A stretch of 64,000 nt of DNA from Actinomycetota bacterium (GCA_016717115.1 JADKGE010000010.1:1-64000), one strand, 5' to 3'; positions 51,197 through 59,863 are shown, counted from the first letter of the stretch. Program-made: numbers and translations. Notes: generated from the sequence alone by a model not told the origin.

Positions 51197-53235
51197 TTCC
51201 CCTCTGCAAGTGAGATGACGATTTCGCCGTAGGGCCCGACGGTGGCTACGTCGCCTGCGTGCATGACAGTCGTTCCGGTGTGCTCGCTGATGACCGCCGG
51301 ACCAGTGATGACGTCACCGTGCGTGAAGTCGTCACGGTGGTACACGGCGTACTCGACAGCCGAGCCGTCCACCTGGATGACGTTCCGGCTCAGGCGGGGC
51401 GAAACCGCCTGGCCGTCGCCCTTCGCGAGAACGGGAAGGGAGGGTGGATCCTGGCGGCCGATGGCGCTCATGCGGACCGCCACGACCTCGATGGGGTCGG
51501 GCATGGTGTGTCCATACGAGCGTTCATGGGCAGCGTCGAACGCCTCCTTCAACCGCTCGACCTCGGCGGCATCCACATGTCCCTCGATCGGGAGGGTCAC
51601 GCTGTGCTCCTGGCCCTCGTAGCGCAAGTTGATCGTCGCGGCGAACTCCTGCGCCTCGGGGGCAAAGCCCTCGGCCGAGAGCATCTGCTCGCCCTCGGCG
51701 CGCATCTCGGCAATGTCGGTGTTTACGATTGCTAGGTCGAGCTTGTTCAGTGCACCGATGCGGGTGCGGGAGAAGTCGTGCCGTACGTCTGCCATCAGCA
51801 TTCCGAAGGCGCAGAACGCACCTGGACCCGGCGGAATGATGACGGTCCTGATCGACAGTTCCCGGGCGACATCGACGCCCACGAGTCCTCCGCCGCCGCC
51901 GAACGACAGCAGTGCGAAGTCGGCCGGGTTGTGCCCCAGTTCCACGGTGATCGCCCGCACCGCTCCCACGATCTTGGTGGTCGAGATCCGCAGGACGCCG
52001 CGCGCAACATCGTCGACGGGCAGCCCCAGTGCGTCCGCGCTGGACTGCAGCGCAGCCGATGCCAAACCCTTGTCGAGCGTGAGACTGCCAGCAAGGGCCA
52101 TGTCGTTGCCGAGGTAGCCCACGTGCAGAGCCGCGTCCGTGAACGTGGCGTCCGCGCCGCCTCGTCCGTAGGCCGCGGGACCAGGATCGGCACCTGCGCT
52201 GGAGGGACCGACCTGCAGGTGGTTGCCTTCGTCGATCCACACCAGTGAACCGCCCCCGGCACCGATCGTGTGGATGTAGAGGGAAGCCAGGTTGATCGGC
52301 AGGCCCTCGAACGAGGCGTCGAAGTACGTGAACGGCTCCCCGTTGACGACGAGCGAGGCGTCGAGACTCGTTCCGCCCATGTCGATGGTGATCAGGTTCG
52401 GGTAGCCCGCAGCCTTGGCGAACCAGGAGGCGCCGAGCACCCCTCCGGCCGGGCCGGAGAGGATGAGGTTGACGGGCGCCTCCTTCGCCGAGGAGGCCGT
52501 CATCGCGCCGCCGCCCGATCGGGTCATCAGGAACTGTCCAGCGAAACCACGCTCGGCGATGACGCCTTCGAGCTTGTCGAGGTAGCTGCGCACGATTGGC
52601 TTGATGTAGGAGTCCAGCACCGCGGTGCTGGTGCGCTCGTACTCACGAAGCTGCCGCGAGAGGTCTGAACTGATCGTGACCACGACGTCGGGCGCTTCGG
52701 CCTTGAGGATCTCAGCCATGCGGACTTCATGATCCGGGTTCACGTAAGAGTGCAGGAAGCACACCGCGACGGAGTCCAGCCCCATGTCACGGATCGCCCG
52801 CGCGGCCGCCGCTGCACCCTCCTCATCGAAGGGGGTCAGGACCCTTCCCTCGAAATCCAGGCGCTCGTCGACCTCCACGATGTGCTGCCGCTGCACCAGT
52901 GTGGCCGGCTTGCGGTACTTGAAGTCGTACATCGGGATTCGATCCGTGCGTCCCAGGAGGTAGACGTCGCGGAACCCCTTGGTTGTGACGATTCCGGTGC
53001 GCGCCCCTCGGCGAGTGAGCAACGCGTTCAACCCCAGGGTCGTGCCGTGGATGAAGGTCTCGATATCGGGCATCGGAGCCCCGCTGGCGGCGAAGCCGTC
53101 GAGCACTCCCTCTTCGGGATGGCTCGGAGTGGTGGGCACCTTGTCGAACTTGAGAGCAGCGGACTCTCCGTCGAGCGTGACGACGTCCGTGAACGTGCCT
53201 CCGACGTCGATCGCTACTCGTGTGCCACGGGACAT
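51193..53235 (-). CDS. hyuA: hydantoinase A / oxoprolinase-family subunit
   Basis: 680 residues from ATG 53235 with GGAAGGTGAG upstream. The actin-like ATPase motifs of the family are present: VAIDVGGTFTDVVTLD near the N-terminus, FIHGTTLGLNALLTRRGARTG, VCFLHSYVNPDHE, LILSGPAGGVLGA, ITIDMGGTSLDASLV, and LSFGGGGGLVG in the C-terminal half. HyuA phosphorylates the substrate carbonyl with ATP so that HyuB can hydrolyse it. It is the first gene of the six-gene operon hyuA-hyuB-ABM-binding protein-ATPase-permease. Its leader carries a GTGCAAT dyad and a perfect GTTACGTAAC palindrome. Confidence 0.92.
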   Translation of the reverse strand: MSRGTRVAIDVGGTFTDVVTLDGESAALKFDKVPTTPSHPEEGVLDGFAASGAPMPDIETFIHGTTLGLNALLTRRGARTGIVTTKGFRDVYLLGRTDRIPMYDFKYRKPATLVQRQHIVEVDERLDFEGRVLTPFDEEGAAAAARAIRDMGLDSVAVCFLHSYVNPDHEVRMAEILKAEAPDVVVTISSDLSRQLREYERTSTAVLDSYIKPIVRSYLDKLEGVIAERGFAGQFLMTRSGGGAMTASSAKEAPVNLILSGPAGGVLGASWFAKAAGYPNLITIDMGGTSLDASLVVNGEPFTYFDASFEGLPINLASLYIHTIGAGGGSLVWIDEGNHLQVGPSSAGADPGPAAYGRGGADATFTDAALHVGYLGNDMALAGSLTLDKGLASAALQSSADALGLPVDDVARGVLRISTTKIVGAVRAITVELGHNPADFALLSFGGGGGLVGVDVARELSIRTVIIPPGPGAFCAFGMLMADVRHDFSRTRIGALNKLDLAIVNTDIAEMRAEGEQMLSAEGFAPEAQEFAATINLRYEGQEHSVTLPIEGHVDAAEVERLKEAFDAAHERSYGHTMPDPIEVVAVRMSAIGRQDPPSLPVLAKGDGQAVSPRLSRNVIQVDGSAVEYAVYHRDDFTHGDVITGPAVISEHTGTTVMHAGDVATVGPYGEIVISLAEGK

Positions 53236-53283
53236 GTGCTCACCTTCCAGATCGCTGCGCGCTAACCCTGCGCTACCGAATAT

Positions 53284-53331
53284 GTGCAATGGTACTGATT
53301 TCGACGAATGGGGGAAGACCTGTTACGTAAC
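53284..53331. promoter_or_regulatory. hyuA leader with GntR-type operator candidates
   Basis: The 118 bases between hyuA and the GntR gene hold GTGCAATGGTAC (53284-53295). This resembles the perfect dyad GTGC-AATA-GCAC at 55322 and the ATTGCACCGG site at 58403. They also hold the 10-bp palindrome GTTACGTAAC (53322-53331). Either may bind the adjacent GntR proteins. No promoter boxes could be assigned. Confidence 0.4.
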
Positions 53332-53353
53332 CGTTACTGATGAAACGCGGTAT

Positions 53354-54055
53354 TTACCGGACCGCCTGAGACCTCGAGCGTTCCTCGACCGCCTCTTCCG
53401 TCTGCGACGCCAGCGCGTAACCCATGTGCAACTCCGTAACGCGGACTACCTCCGGCATGTCGCGCGCCTCCATCGCATCGAGAAGCTGGCTGTGCTCCTG
53501 GGCAGTCTTGATGAGGAGACCCAGACCGGCGATGTAGGGGATCGTGTGGATCCGTGCCCGTGAGCGGAGGTCCTCGACGAGCTCCGTCAGCATGGGATTC
53601 CCGCATAGCCCGGTGAGTTCCTGGTGGAAGTCGTAGTCGACCTCGACGAATCCCCGCAGGTCCCCCTTGCGCGCGTGAGCGAGGATCTGCTTCGCCTTGC
53701 GCCTCAGAGGAATGAGCTGCTCGACGGTGACCGATTCCGCGATACGACACGTGGTGGGCACTTCCAGCAGGCGTCGGATCTCGACGGACTGCGCGATCCA
53801 CTCTGCCGAGGGATCCACCACGAGGAAGCCCTTGCTCGGTACCGCCACGACCAGTCCCTGGTGCACGAGGTCCAGCACCGCTTCGCGTACCGGGGTTGCC
53901 GAGACGCCGAACTGCTCGGCAAGTGCAGGGACCGAGAAGGTCGACCCGGGCACCAGGTCTCCCGTGAACAGGGCTCCCCGGAGCCACGTTCCCACCTGCT
54001 CACGCAGGCTAGGCAGCGGCTGGATCGCCGTGACTCGTTGACGGGCCGGGCTCAT
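53354..54055 (-). CDS. GntR-family regulator, FCD type (1)
   Basis: 233 residues from ATG 54055, overlapping the amidohydrolase stop. The winged helix is LREQVGTWLRGALFTGDLVPGSTFSVPALAEQFGVSATPVREAVLDLVHQGLVVAVPSKGF. The FCD ligand domain follows, with metal or effector residues in VDYDFHQELTGLCGN and HSQLLDAMEARDMPEVV. FCD regulators usually repress nearby catabolic genes until a carboxylated ligand binds. Cotranscribed with the amidohydrolase and placed just upstream of hyuA, it is the best candidate to control the hyu operon. It is about half identical in look to the second GntR protein at 57653, including the VSATPVREA helix. Confidence 0.9.
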   Translation of the reverse strand: MSPARQRVTAIQPLPSLREQVGTWLRGALFTGDLVPGSTFSVPALAEQFGVSATPVREAVLDLVHQGLVVAVPSKGFLVVDPSAEWIAQSVEIRRLLEVPTTCRIAESVTVEQLIPLRRKAKQILAHARKGDLRGFVEVDYDFHQELTGLCGNPMLTELVEDLRSRARIHTIPYIAGLGLLIKTAQEHSQLLDAMEARDMPEVVRVTELHMGYALASQTEEAVEERSRSQAVR

Positions 54056-55248
54056 GTCACGACTATGCCGGATTGGACGACCACGCGGCGCTCGGACTCG
54101 AGCCACAGGGCCGATGGATTCGTGAAAGGGTCATCCGCGAGGATCACGAGGTCGCCGTTGGCGCCGGGCCGAATGGAGCCCACGTGGTCGACACCAAGGA
54201 TCTGGGCGTTCCGTGACGTAAGGCTGCGCAGCAGCTCCAGAGTTCCTTGAACCTCGTGCTGGGCCTGGAGGCCTCGCAGCTGCTCGACCTCGAGCTCGCC
54301 CATGAGATCCGAGCCGAACCCGACCAGGACGCCCGCCGCAGTGGCGAGCTCGATCGCATTCTTGCCGGCCTCCAGCACTTCGGCGTTCTTTCGGAGAGCG
54401 ACCTCGGCCATGCCCATGTCGCGGCCACGCTCTGACATCGCCAGGTAGGTCACCAGCGTCGGGACGAGGACCGCCTCTCGCTCGGCCATGAGCTGGGCGG
54501 TCTCCCGGTCGAGGAGGTTTCCGTGCTCGATGCTGCGTACCCCGTTGGTCACGGCGTGGACGATCGACTCCGGCGAGTAGGCGTGTGCCGCGACGTAGGA
54601 TCCGCGTCGGCGAGCCTCTTCGACGACGACGCTGATCTCCTCCGGGCTATATTGGGGGATCCGGATGGGATCGGTCAGCGAGACGACTCCGCCGGACGCC
54701 ATGATCTTGATCGCGTGAGCACCCGTGCGCAGTCGCTCCCGCACCGCGACCCTCAGGGCGTCAACGCCGTCGACCACCTCGGTGCCGTGCGATCCGCAGC
54801 AGCACATGTCGAGGTGCGCGTCCCGGGGATCGCCGTGACCTCCGGTCTGGCTCAGGGCGGGTCCGGTGTAGTAGTAGTGCGGCGCCTCGATCAGGCCCTC
54901 CGCGATTGCGCGCGATAGGCCGATGTCACCGCCGGCCACGTCGCGCACTGTGGTGAAGCCCCGAACCAGCGCCCGGCGAAGTCTCCGCGCTCCCAGCAGG
55001 GCCACGTAGCTGGTCCTGCTGGCCTCCATCTGCATCATGTTCAGACTGATGCCGTATGCGTGGAAGTGATTGTCGATGAACCCGGGCGTCACGACGCGTC
55101 CCTCGGCATTGATGACCTGCCCGTCCTCGGCAAGCCCGCGTCCGATGGCGGCTATCCGCCCGTCCTCGATGCGTATGTCCGCCTCGGTGAGCTCAGCGGC
55201 GTGGCCGTCGAAGATGCGGGCGTTCGTGATGGTGACCGACCCTGCCAT
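54052..55248 (-). CDS. metal-dependent amidohydrolase (imidazolonepropionase/Xaa-Pro dipeptidase-like)
   Basis: 398 residues. The amidohydrolase barrel shows NARIFDGHAAELTEADIRIEDGRI, the HxH metal motif PGFIDNHFHAYG, VALLGARRLRRALVRGFTTVRDV, KIMASGGVVS (Lys bridging position), AHAYSPESI, SIEHGNLLD and LVGFGSDLMGEL with the catalytic Asp. This pattern fits the subgroup that includes dipeptidases cleaving Xaa-Pro or Xaa-Arg bonds. A dipeptidase would feed proline to PutA or arginine/ornithine to the cyclodeaminase, which makes sense here but is not proven. Start ATG 55248 has GGAGGTCC upstream. Confidence 0.85.
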   Translation of the reverse strand: MAGSVTITNARIFDGHAAELTEADIRIEDGRIAAIGRGLAEDGQVINAEGRVVTPGFIDNHFHAYGISLNMMQMEASRTSYVALLGARRLRRALVRGFTTVRDVAGGDIGLSRAIAEGLIEAPHYYYTGPALSQTGGHGDPRDAHLDMCCCGSHGTEVVDGVDALRVAVRERLRTGAHAIKIMASGGVVSLTDPIRIPQYSPEEISVVVEEARRRGSYVAAHAYSPESIVHAVTNGVRSIEHGNLLDRETAQLMAEREAVLVPTLVTYLAMSERGRDMGMAEVALRKNAEVLEAGKNAIELATAAGVLVGFGSDLMGELEVEQLRGLQAQHEVQGTLELLRSLTSRNAQILGVDHVGSIRPGANGDLVILADDPFTNPSALWLESERRVVVQSGIVVT

Positions 55249-55321
55249 CAGGACCTCCTTGGCTTCGACGACGGGAGACGCTTGTCAGCTACTGTCGGAG
55301 AGCATAGCCAGATTTGCGCCG

Positions 55322-55333
55322 GTGCAATAGCAC
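55322..55333. promoter_or_regulatory. GTGC-AATA-GCAC dyad upstream of the aminopeptidase gene
   Basis: A perfect 4+4 inverted repeat lies in the 110-bp gap between the divergent amidohydrolase and aminopeptidase genes. Its left extension gives CCGGTGCAAT, an exact 10-base match to the site (minus strand) at 58403-58412 upstream of the second GntR gene. It is a likely operator shared within this cluster. Confidence 0.45.
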
Positions 55334-55358
55334 ATACTCAAATGGGCAAGGAGGATCG

Positions 55359-56663
55359 ATGAAGGTCCGCATCGTCGGCACGTTCACGGGCCGATTGCCC
55401 GAGTCTCTTAACGGGAACGCCGCCGCTCACATGCAGGCGTTCTCGGCGCAGGTGGGCCAGCGACTGGTCGTGGATCACCCCTCACCGACCGTCTACTTGG
55501 GCCTGGGCGCGTCCGCGGGTTGGACGCCCGAGGATGGCCATCGAGCGCTGTGTGCGCTGGGGGGCCTGCGGATCGACGTGGCCGACTGCGACACCAATGG
55601 ACTGATCGAAGCCTTGACTACCGTCACCGACGAGGGATCAGCACGCGAGCTCGTCGACGTTGCGCTCGCGCTCCACTTGGACGGCGCTCCTCCCGCGCCA
55701 TCCGTCGGCGCCGCGGTGGCAGGGGCGATGAACCGGGCCCAGCAGTGGACCAGCGCCGACGCCAGCACCCTGAATCCGTCCGCCTTCGTCTCGGAGGCGG
55801 GGCGAGTGGCACAGGAGTCGGGGCTGTCCTGTGACGTCCTGCAGGGCGACGACCTCCGAGACCAGGGCTTCGGTGCCATCTTCGGTATGGGTTCCGGCTC
55901 GCCGCACCCGCCCGCGCTCATCGACCTGCGCTTCCGGCCTGCGAATCCGACCACGAGCGTCACCCTCATCGGCAAGGGCGTCACGTTCGACACGGGCGGC
56001 CTCTCCATCAAGGGGGCCGCAGCCATGGCCGGAATGCGGCAGGACAAGTGCGGTGCCGCCACGGTGCTCGCCGTCATGTCTGTCCTCCGCGACCTCGACG
56101 TCGACGTCGAGGTCAGGGCGCTGCTGCCCGTCATCGAGAACATGGTGGGACCGCGATCGCTCCGTCCCGGCGATGCGGTCACCGCCTGGAACGGCACCCG
56201 CATTCACGTCATGGACACGGACTTCGAGGGCCGCGTGATCCTTGCAGATGCCCTCGCCTACGCCTGCGCCGAAGCGCCTGATCTCATCGTCGACGTCGCC
56301 ACCCTCACGTACCAGGTCGTCGTCGCCCTCGGCCCGGACATCGGAGGACTCTTCACCCGTGACGACGACACTGCGTCACGGCTGATGACGGCTGGCCGAG
56401 CGGCTGGCGAGGCGCTGTGGAGACTGCCCTACGACGAGCGTTACCTCGACCAGGTGCTCATGCCGGATGGTGTGAAGAACCACCCCGAGACTGAGAGCGG
56501 GCGAGCGATCACTGCCGCCTTGTTCCTCGGCCAGTTCGTATCGGACGACATCCCATGGGCCCACCTCGACATCACCGGTCCGGCTTGGCGAGGCCCTGCC
56601 AGCTCACCCGGCGCTACCGGATTCGGCGTACGGACCCTGCTGTCGTTGTTGCGGTCCTCTTAG
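55359..56663 (+). CDS. M17 leucyl aminopeptidase-family protein
   Basis: 434 residues; AAGGAGGATCG precedes ATG 55359. The C-terminal catalytic domain has GKGVTFDTGGLSIK (metal-binding Asp and active-site Lys), MRQDKCGAATVLAVM, PVIENMVGPRSLRPGDAV and DTDFEGRVILADALAY, where DTDAEGR is usual. The two-metal ligand set Lys, Asp, Asp, Asp, Glu is complete. The N-terminal ~150 residues form the less conserved regulatory domain. It would cleave N-terminal residues from small peptides in the cytoplasm. Its stop overlaps that of the convergent ornithine cyclodeaminase gene (TTAG). In this cluster it may split dipeptides after ring opening. Confidence 0.88.
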   Translation: MKVRIVGTFTGRLPESLNGNAAAHMQAFSAQVGQRLVVDHPSPTVYLGLGASAGWTPEDGHRALCALGGLRIDVADCDTNGLIEALTTVTDEGSARELVDVALALHLDGAPPAPSVGAAVAGAMNRAQQWTSADASTLNPSAFVSEAGRVAQESGLSCDVLQGDDLRDQGFGAIFGMGSGSPHPPALIDLRFRPANPTTSVTLIGKGVTFDTGGLSIKGAAAMAGMRQDKCGAATVLAVMSVLRDLDVDVEVRALLPVIENMVGPRSLRPGDAVTAWNGTRIHVMDTDFEGRVILADALAYACAEAPDLIVDVATLTYQVVVALGPDIGGLFTRDDDTASRLMTAGRAAGEALWRLPYDERYLDQVLMPDGVKNHPETESGRAITAALFLGQFVSDDIPWAHLDITGPAWRGPASSPGATGFGVRTLLSLLRSS

Positions 56664-57604
56664 GTCCGCGCGAAGATCGCATCCGCCACGACCGCGTCCT
56701 GCCAGGCCATTCCCACGCTCTTGAACACGCGGGGACCAGCGACGTCGACACGTGCACCCCGCACTAGTTCACCCAGATCCGCATCGATGTCCTCACGCGT
56801 GAGGAGACCGTCGTCGATCGCGAGGACGATGTCTCCCGCCTCCCGCAGCGCGGTTTCCCGGTCCTCGACCACGACATAGGCGCGCTTCATCAAGGGCCCG
56901 GGAAGCTCACGCTGACGTGGCGAGTGCGAACCAACCGCCACGATGGCTGCGCCGTCACGCGGCAGCGAGTCAAAGACCGGCGTCTCGGCGGTCGTCGCGC
57001 ACACGATGATGTCAGCCAGCGGGACGGCACCTTCCACGTCCTCGGGGGCCAGCGGGACTATGTCGATGCCCGGCAGGCCCCGGGCCAGGTCATCGACACA
57101 CTGCTGGGCGGTCTCCCTAGTGCGGCTAGCCACGCGGATGCGGCGTAGGGGCCACTCTGCGGCGACCGCTCGAGCGTGGCTGCGAGCCTGAGGGCCGGCT
57201 CCGAAGACGATCATCTCCGCGCTGCTCGGGACGGCCAGTGACCGCAGAGCCAGGATGGAGACCGCCGCGGTGCGGAGGTTGGTGAGGGCGATCCCGTCAA
57301 GGATGGCCTTTGGGGCGAGCGTGAGTGCGTCGAACTGGACGTGGACGCCTTGGATGCGCGGTCCGTCGACATCTGCCATCGGATCCGCGACGGTGACGAG
57401 CTTGACTCCAACGTGGCCGGTGGATGTGCTCGGCATGACGAGGAGCTGCCCGATCCCCAGATCCAGGGCGCTGCGCGGCGGGTCGTCACGTGGAGAGCTC
57501 CCGTGCTTGACCTCATGGAGCACCACCGCCAGCGCATCTGCGCACTCACCGATAGAGACCAGCGACTCCTGGTCTCCGGCAGACAGCCACGTCGGTGCGC
57601 TCAC
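56660..57604 (-). CDS. ornithine cyclodeaminase / mu-crystallin family protein
   Basis: 314 residues from GTG 57604. The Rossmann part carries MIVFGAGPQARSHARAVA (NAD-binding G-x-G-x-x-x) near residue 130, and earlier GVKLVTV supplies the substrate Lys region. VCATTAETPVFDSLP and GSHSPRQRELP are family blocks. Members convert ornithine to proline with ammonia release or act on related imines. In this neighbourhood ornithine-to-proline followed by PutA is a plausible route, but family members with other substrates (ketimine reductase, alanine dehydrogenase) cannot be excluded. The gene follows GntR (2) by 48 bases on the same strand. Confidence 0.85.
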   Translation of the reverse strand: MSAPTWLSAGDQESLVSIGECADALAVVLHEVKHGSSPRDDPPRSALDLGIGQLLVMPSTSTGHVGVKLVTVADPMADVDGPRIQGVHVQFDALTLAPKAILDGIALTNLRTAAVSILALRSLAVPSSAEMIVFGAGPQARSHARAVAAEWPLRRIRVASRTRETAQQCVDDLARGLPGIDIVPLAPEDVEGAVPLADIIVCATTAETPVFDSLPRDGAAIVAVGSHSPRQRELPGPLMKRAYVVVEDRETALREAGDIVLAIDDGLLTREDIDADLGELVRGARVDVAGPRVFKSVGMAWQDAVVADAIFART

Positions 57605-57652
57605 GCGAATTGTCCGACATCGGAAGTGGCAGCCACGGTCGCGGCACGCGAC

Positions 57653-58381
57653 TCACTCATCGGCGGCCGAGGGCTGCTCGTGACGGTTTGCCCAGATGCC
57701 GCGGACGTGACCTAGGTGCTGCGCCATGATGCGCTCGGCGCCCCGGCGATCACCGGCTTCGAGGGCGTCCAGCAGGCTCAAGTGCTCCTCGGAGCTCTGT
57801 CCGAGATGGCCGGACGCTGCGAGTTCTTCGAGCCCGTACAGCCGCGTGTTCATTCGCAACTGTTCAACCAGGTCAACGAGCTTCGTGTTCCCGCTCAAGC
57901 GCAGGAGCTCGAGATGGAAGTGCCGATCCGCCTCGATGTAGGAGACGATGTCTCCCCTGGCGGCCGCGTCCATGATGCGGGTTGCGATGAGCCGGAGTCC
58001 ATCAACCTGTTCCGCGGTGATGCTCTTCGCGATTCGTCCCACTGTGGGCACCTCGATGAGCCGCCGCAGCTCCGTCATCTCATCGAGGTCCTTGTCGGTG
58101 GTCTCGACAATCCGGAACCCCTTGTTGGGGACGGCGACGATCATGCCCTCGTTGATGAGGTCGAGCATCGCCTCCCGCACCGGCGTCGCCGACACGCCGA
58201 AGCGCTCGGCCAGTGCGGGCGCGGAGTAGGTGACACCCGGAACCATTTCGCCGGCCACGAGAGCAGCGCGCAGGGAGATGCCGATCTGCTCCCGCAGGCT
58301 CGTTCGGCTTGCCATGGGAGGAATCCGCGAGCCTGACGATGCTGTCACTGCGGCGTTCCCCCGTCGACTATCCCAGCCCAT
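57653..58381 (-). CDS. GntR-family regulator, FCD type (2)
   Basis: 242 residues if started at ATG 58381; ATG 58315 (MASRTSLREQIG) may be the true start since FCD regulators usually begin shortly before the winged helix. The HTH reads SAPALAERFGVSATPVREAMLDLINEGMIVAVPNKGF. The FCD domain contains IEADRHFHLELLRLSGN and HLSLLDALEAGDRRGAERIM. It is a paralogue-like partner of the regulator at 53354. It sits between ridA and the ornithine cyclodeaminase, probably in one transcript with both. No clear ribosome site supports either start. Confidence 0.88.
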   Translation of the reverse strand: MGWDSRRGNAAVTASSGSRIPPMASRTSLREQIGISLRAALVAGEMVPGVTYSAPALAERFGVSATPVREAMLDLINEGMIVAVPNKGFRIVETTDKDLDEMTELRRLIEVPTVGRIAKSITAEQVDGLRLIATRIMDAAARGDIVSYIEADRHFHLELLRLSGNTKLVDLVEQLRMNTRLYGLEELAASGHLGQSSEEHLSLLDALEAGDRRGAERIMAQHLGHVRGIWANRHEQPSAADE

Positions 58382-58398
58382 CTGACCAGACTAAAATA

Positions 58399-58412
58399 TC
58401 ACATTGCACCGG
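58399..58412. promoter_or_regulatory. GTGCAAT motif between ridA and the second GntR gene
   Basis: On the minus strand the sequence reads ACCGGTGCAATGTGAT, containing the same CCGGTGCAAT as the site near 55320. It is followed by an A/T-rich ATATTTTAG stretch that could be part of a promoter reading toward GntR (2). Binding by one or both GntR proteins is inferred. Confidence 0.38.
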
Positions 58413-58452
58413 TCAGGTGCGCCTCCGTTAATCCCCGAACCGACGTGTGGCC

Positions 58453-58842
58453 TCAGAGGACGGCAGCGATCGCGGTCACCTCAACCTTCATCCCCTCGAT
58501 CGCCAGCGCTGACACCTCCACGGCGCAACGGACCGGAACCGGCTGGCCGACGCGCTCGACGTACACCTCGTTGAACACCGCTCGATCCGCCATGTCCGTG
58601 AGGTAGATCGTGAGGTGGAGGAGCCGGGCGATGCTGCTCCCCGCGGTCTCGAGCTGCGTAGACAAGTTCGCGAAGAGCTGCTCACACTGGCGGCGCATGT
58701 CTCCGAGCTCGATCGAGCCGTCTGCTCGATCGGGGATCTGCGTGGTGAACACGAGACCCCCAAACGACACCGCCCCTGCATAGAGGGGTGGGCTCCCATC
58801 CGTGGGGGCGTTGACGAATCGAGAGATCTCGGTGGCGTTCAT
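58453..58842 (-). CDS. RidA-family protein
   Basis: 129 residues, strong GTAGGAGG before ATG 58842. The YjgF/RidA fold is recognisable from YAGAVSFGGLVFTTQIPD, MRRQCEQLFANLSTQLETAGSS, RLLHLTIYLTDMADRAVFNEVYVERVG and PVRCAVEVSALAIEGMKVEVTAIA. RidA hydrolyses reactive enamine/imine intermediates made by PLP or cyclodeaminase-type enzymes. The Arg that defines true RidA catalysis lies in the expected VRCAVEV strand. Being first in the transcript with GntR (2) and ornithine cyclodeaminase, it likely clears imines formed in that pathway. Some Rid subfamilies have other hydrolase roles. Confidence 0.88.
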   Translation of the reverse strand: MNATEISRFVNAPTDGSPPLYAGAVSFGGLVFTTQIPDRADGSIELGDMRRQCEQLFANLSTQLETAGSSIARLLHLTIYLTDMADRAVFNEVYVERVGQPVPVRCAVEVSALAIEGMKVEVTAIAAVL

Positions 58843-59014
58843 GTGCGTCCTCCTACTTAGCGAATGACGTTTGGCTGGATCGACTCGCGACAGACTAGTG
58901 ACCGCCGGGAGAGCTAACTGCTCCAGATCAACGAGGCTCTCCCTACTCGGGCGCAGCCTGGTTCACCAAACGCAGTCCCTGTGTGCCCCATTCGGATCGC
59001 GGTCTCTCGAACTC

Positions 59015-59038
59015 GTGAACCTACGGACTACGCGTCCG
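59015..59038. repeat. 24-bp boundary repeat, third exact copy
   Basis: Identical to 8541-8564 and 32861-32884. Outside the 24 bases the flanks differ from the other two copies. An internal dyad CGGAC-TACGC-GTCCG is present. It lies between the catabolic cluster and the conjugation genes that start at 59261, where an element edge is expected. The surrounding 58843-59260 holds no supported gene. Confidence 0.65.
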
Positions 59039-59260
59039 CCTAATCCGGCACACATCCGATACGGCGAGTCTCGCGCAGCGTCTCGGGTCCGATCTGGGCA
59101 TTCAGTCGTCACCCTCCGGAATCACCAAGCCGCGAGGTGGTGACGATGCGGTTGCGTCTCAGCGTGCCCTCTCATCGCGTTAACAGAGTGTGGACACGTA
59201 TTGGGCACCCTTGGCCGATCAGGCCGGCATCGGGTGGGACTGGTCGACAGGCGGTCGCCT

Positions 59261-59863
59261 GTGAAACGGTCGACGCTCTTGATCGCTGCCGGAGTGGTCC
59301 TTGCTGTCAGTCCTGTCGTCGTGGTCGGGGCAACGGCAATGGGGTTGACCGTGATGTCAGCCGCGATCGTGCCCGCACCGTGCGCGACAGCGGGTGAACG
59401 GACCGCTGCGTGCACGGACGAGGCGCCCCCAACGCTCGATCCCGCGTGGAATGTCGCGGTTCCGAATACTGCGGACGGTATCGGTGGTCAGGCAGCTCTG
59501 GCAGCGGCTACTGCCGTCGGGCGCGGTGGCCGCTATGTGGCGGAGGGGAACGGGCCGGTGGACTTCGACTGCTCCGGCCTGACCGCGTGGGCCTGGCGTC
59601 AGGCGGGGATTTCGCTGCCCGACTACTCCTACAGCCAGTGGGATATCACGGCCCGGATCAGCCGCGAGCAACTGCAACCGGGGGATCTGGTGTTCTGGTT
59701 TGGCGGCGATGTCCACCACGTCGCGATAGTCGTCACCGCCGACGCGGGCCGTGTCCGGATCGCCGAGGCCGCGAACCCCGGTGCGGGGCTGCGCGTGCGT
59801 GATCTGGGTGATTCCTGGGACCAGGCGTACCTGTCGGGCTACGGCCGCGTCATCCACACCTAG
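59261..59863 (+). CDS. NlpC/P60 cell-wall endopeptidase of the conjugation region
   Basis: 200 residues from GTG 59261. An N-terminal membrane/signal helix (STLLIAAGVVLAVSPVVVV) is followed by a linker and an NlpC/P60 domain: catalytic Cys in VDFDCSGLTAWAWRQAG near 105, His in DVHHVAIVVT near 153, and the third polar residue in AEAANPG. These enzymes cut peptide stems of peptidoglycan. In Gram-positive conjugative elements they open the wall for the type IV secretion channel, as VirB1 does in Gram-negatives. It precedes the other secretion genes in the same direction. Confidence 0.85.
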   Translation: MKRSTLLIAAGVVLAVSPVVVVGATAMGLTVMSAAIVPAPCATAGERTAACTDEAPPTLDPAWNVAVPNTADGIGGQAALAAATAVGRGGRYVAEGNGPVDFDCSGLTAWAWRQAGISLPDYSYSQWDITARISREQLQPGDLVFWFGGDVHHVAIVVTADAGRVRIAEAANPGAGLRVRDLGDSWDQAYLSGYGRVIHT

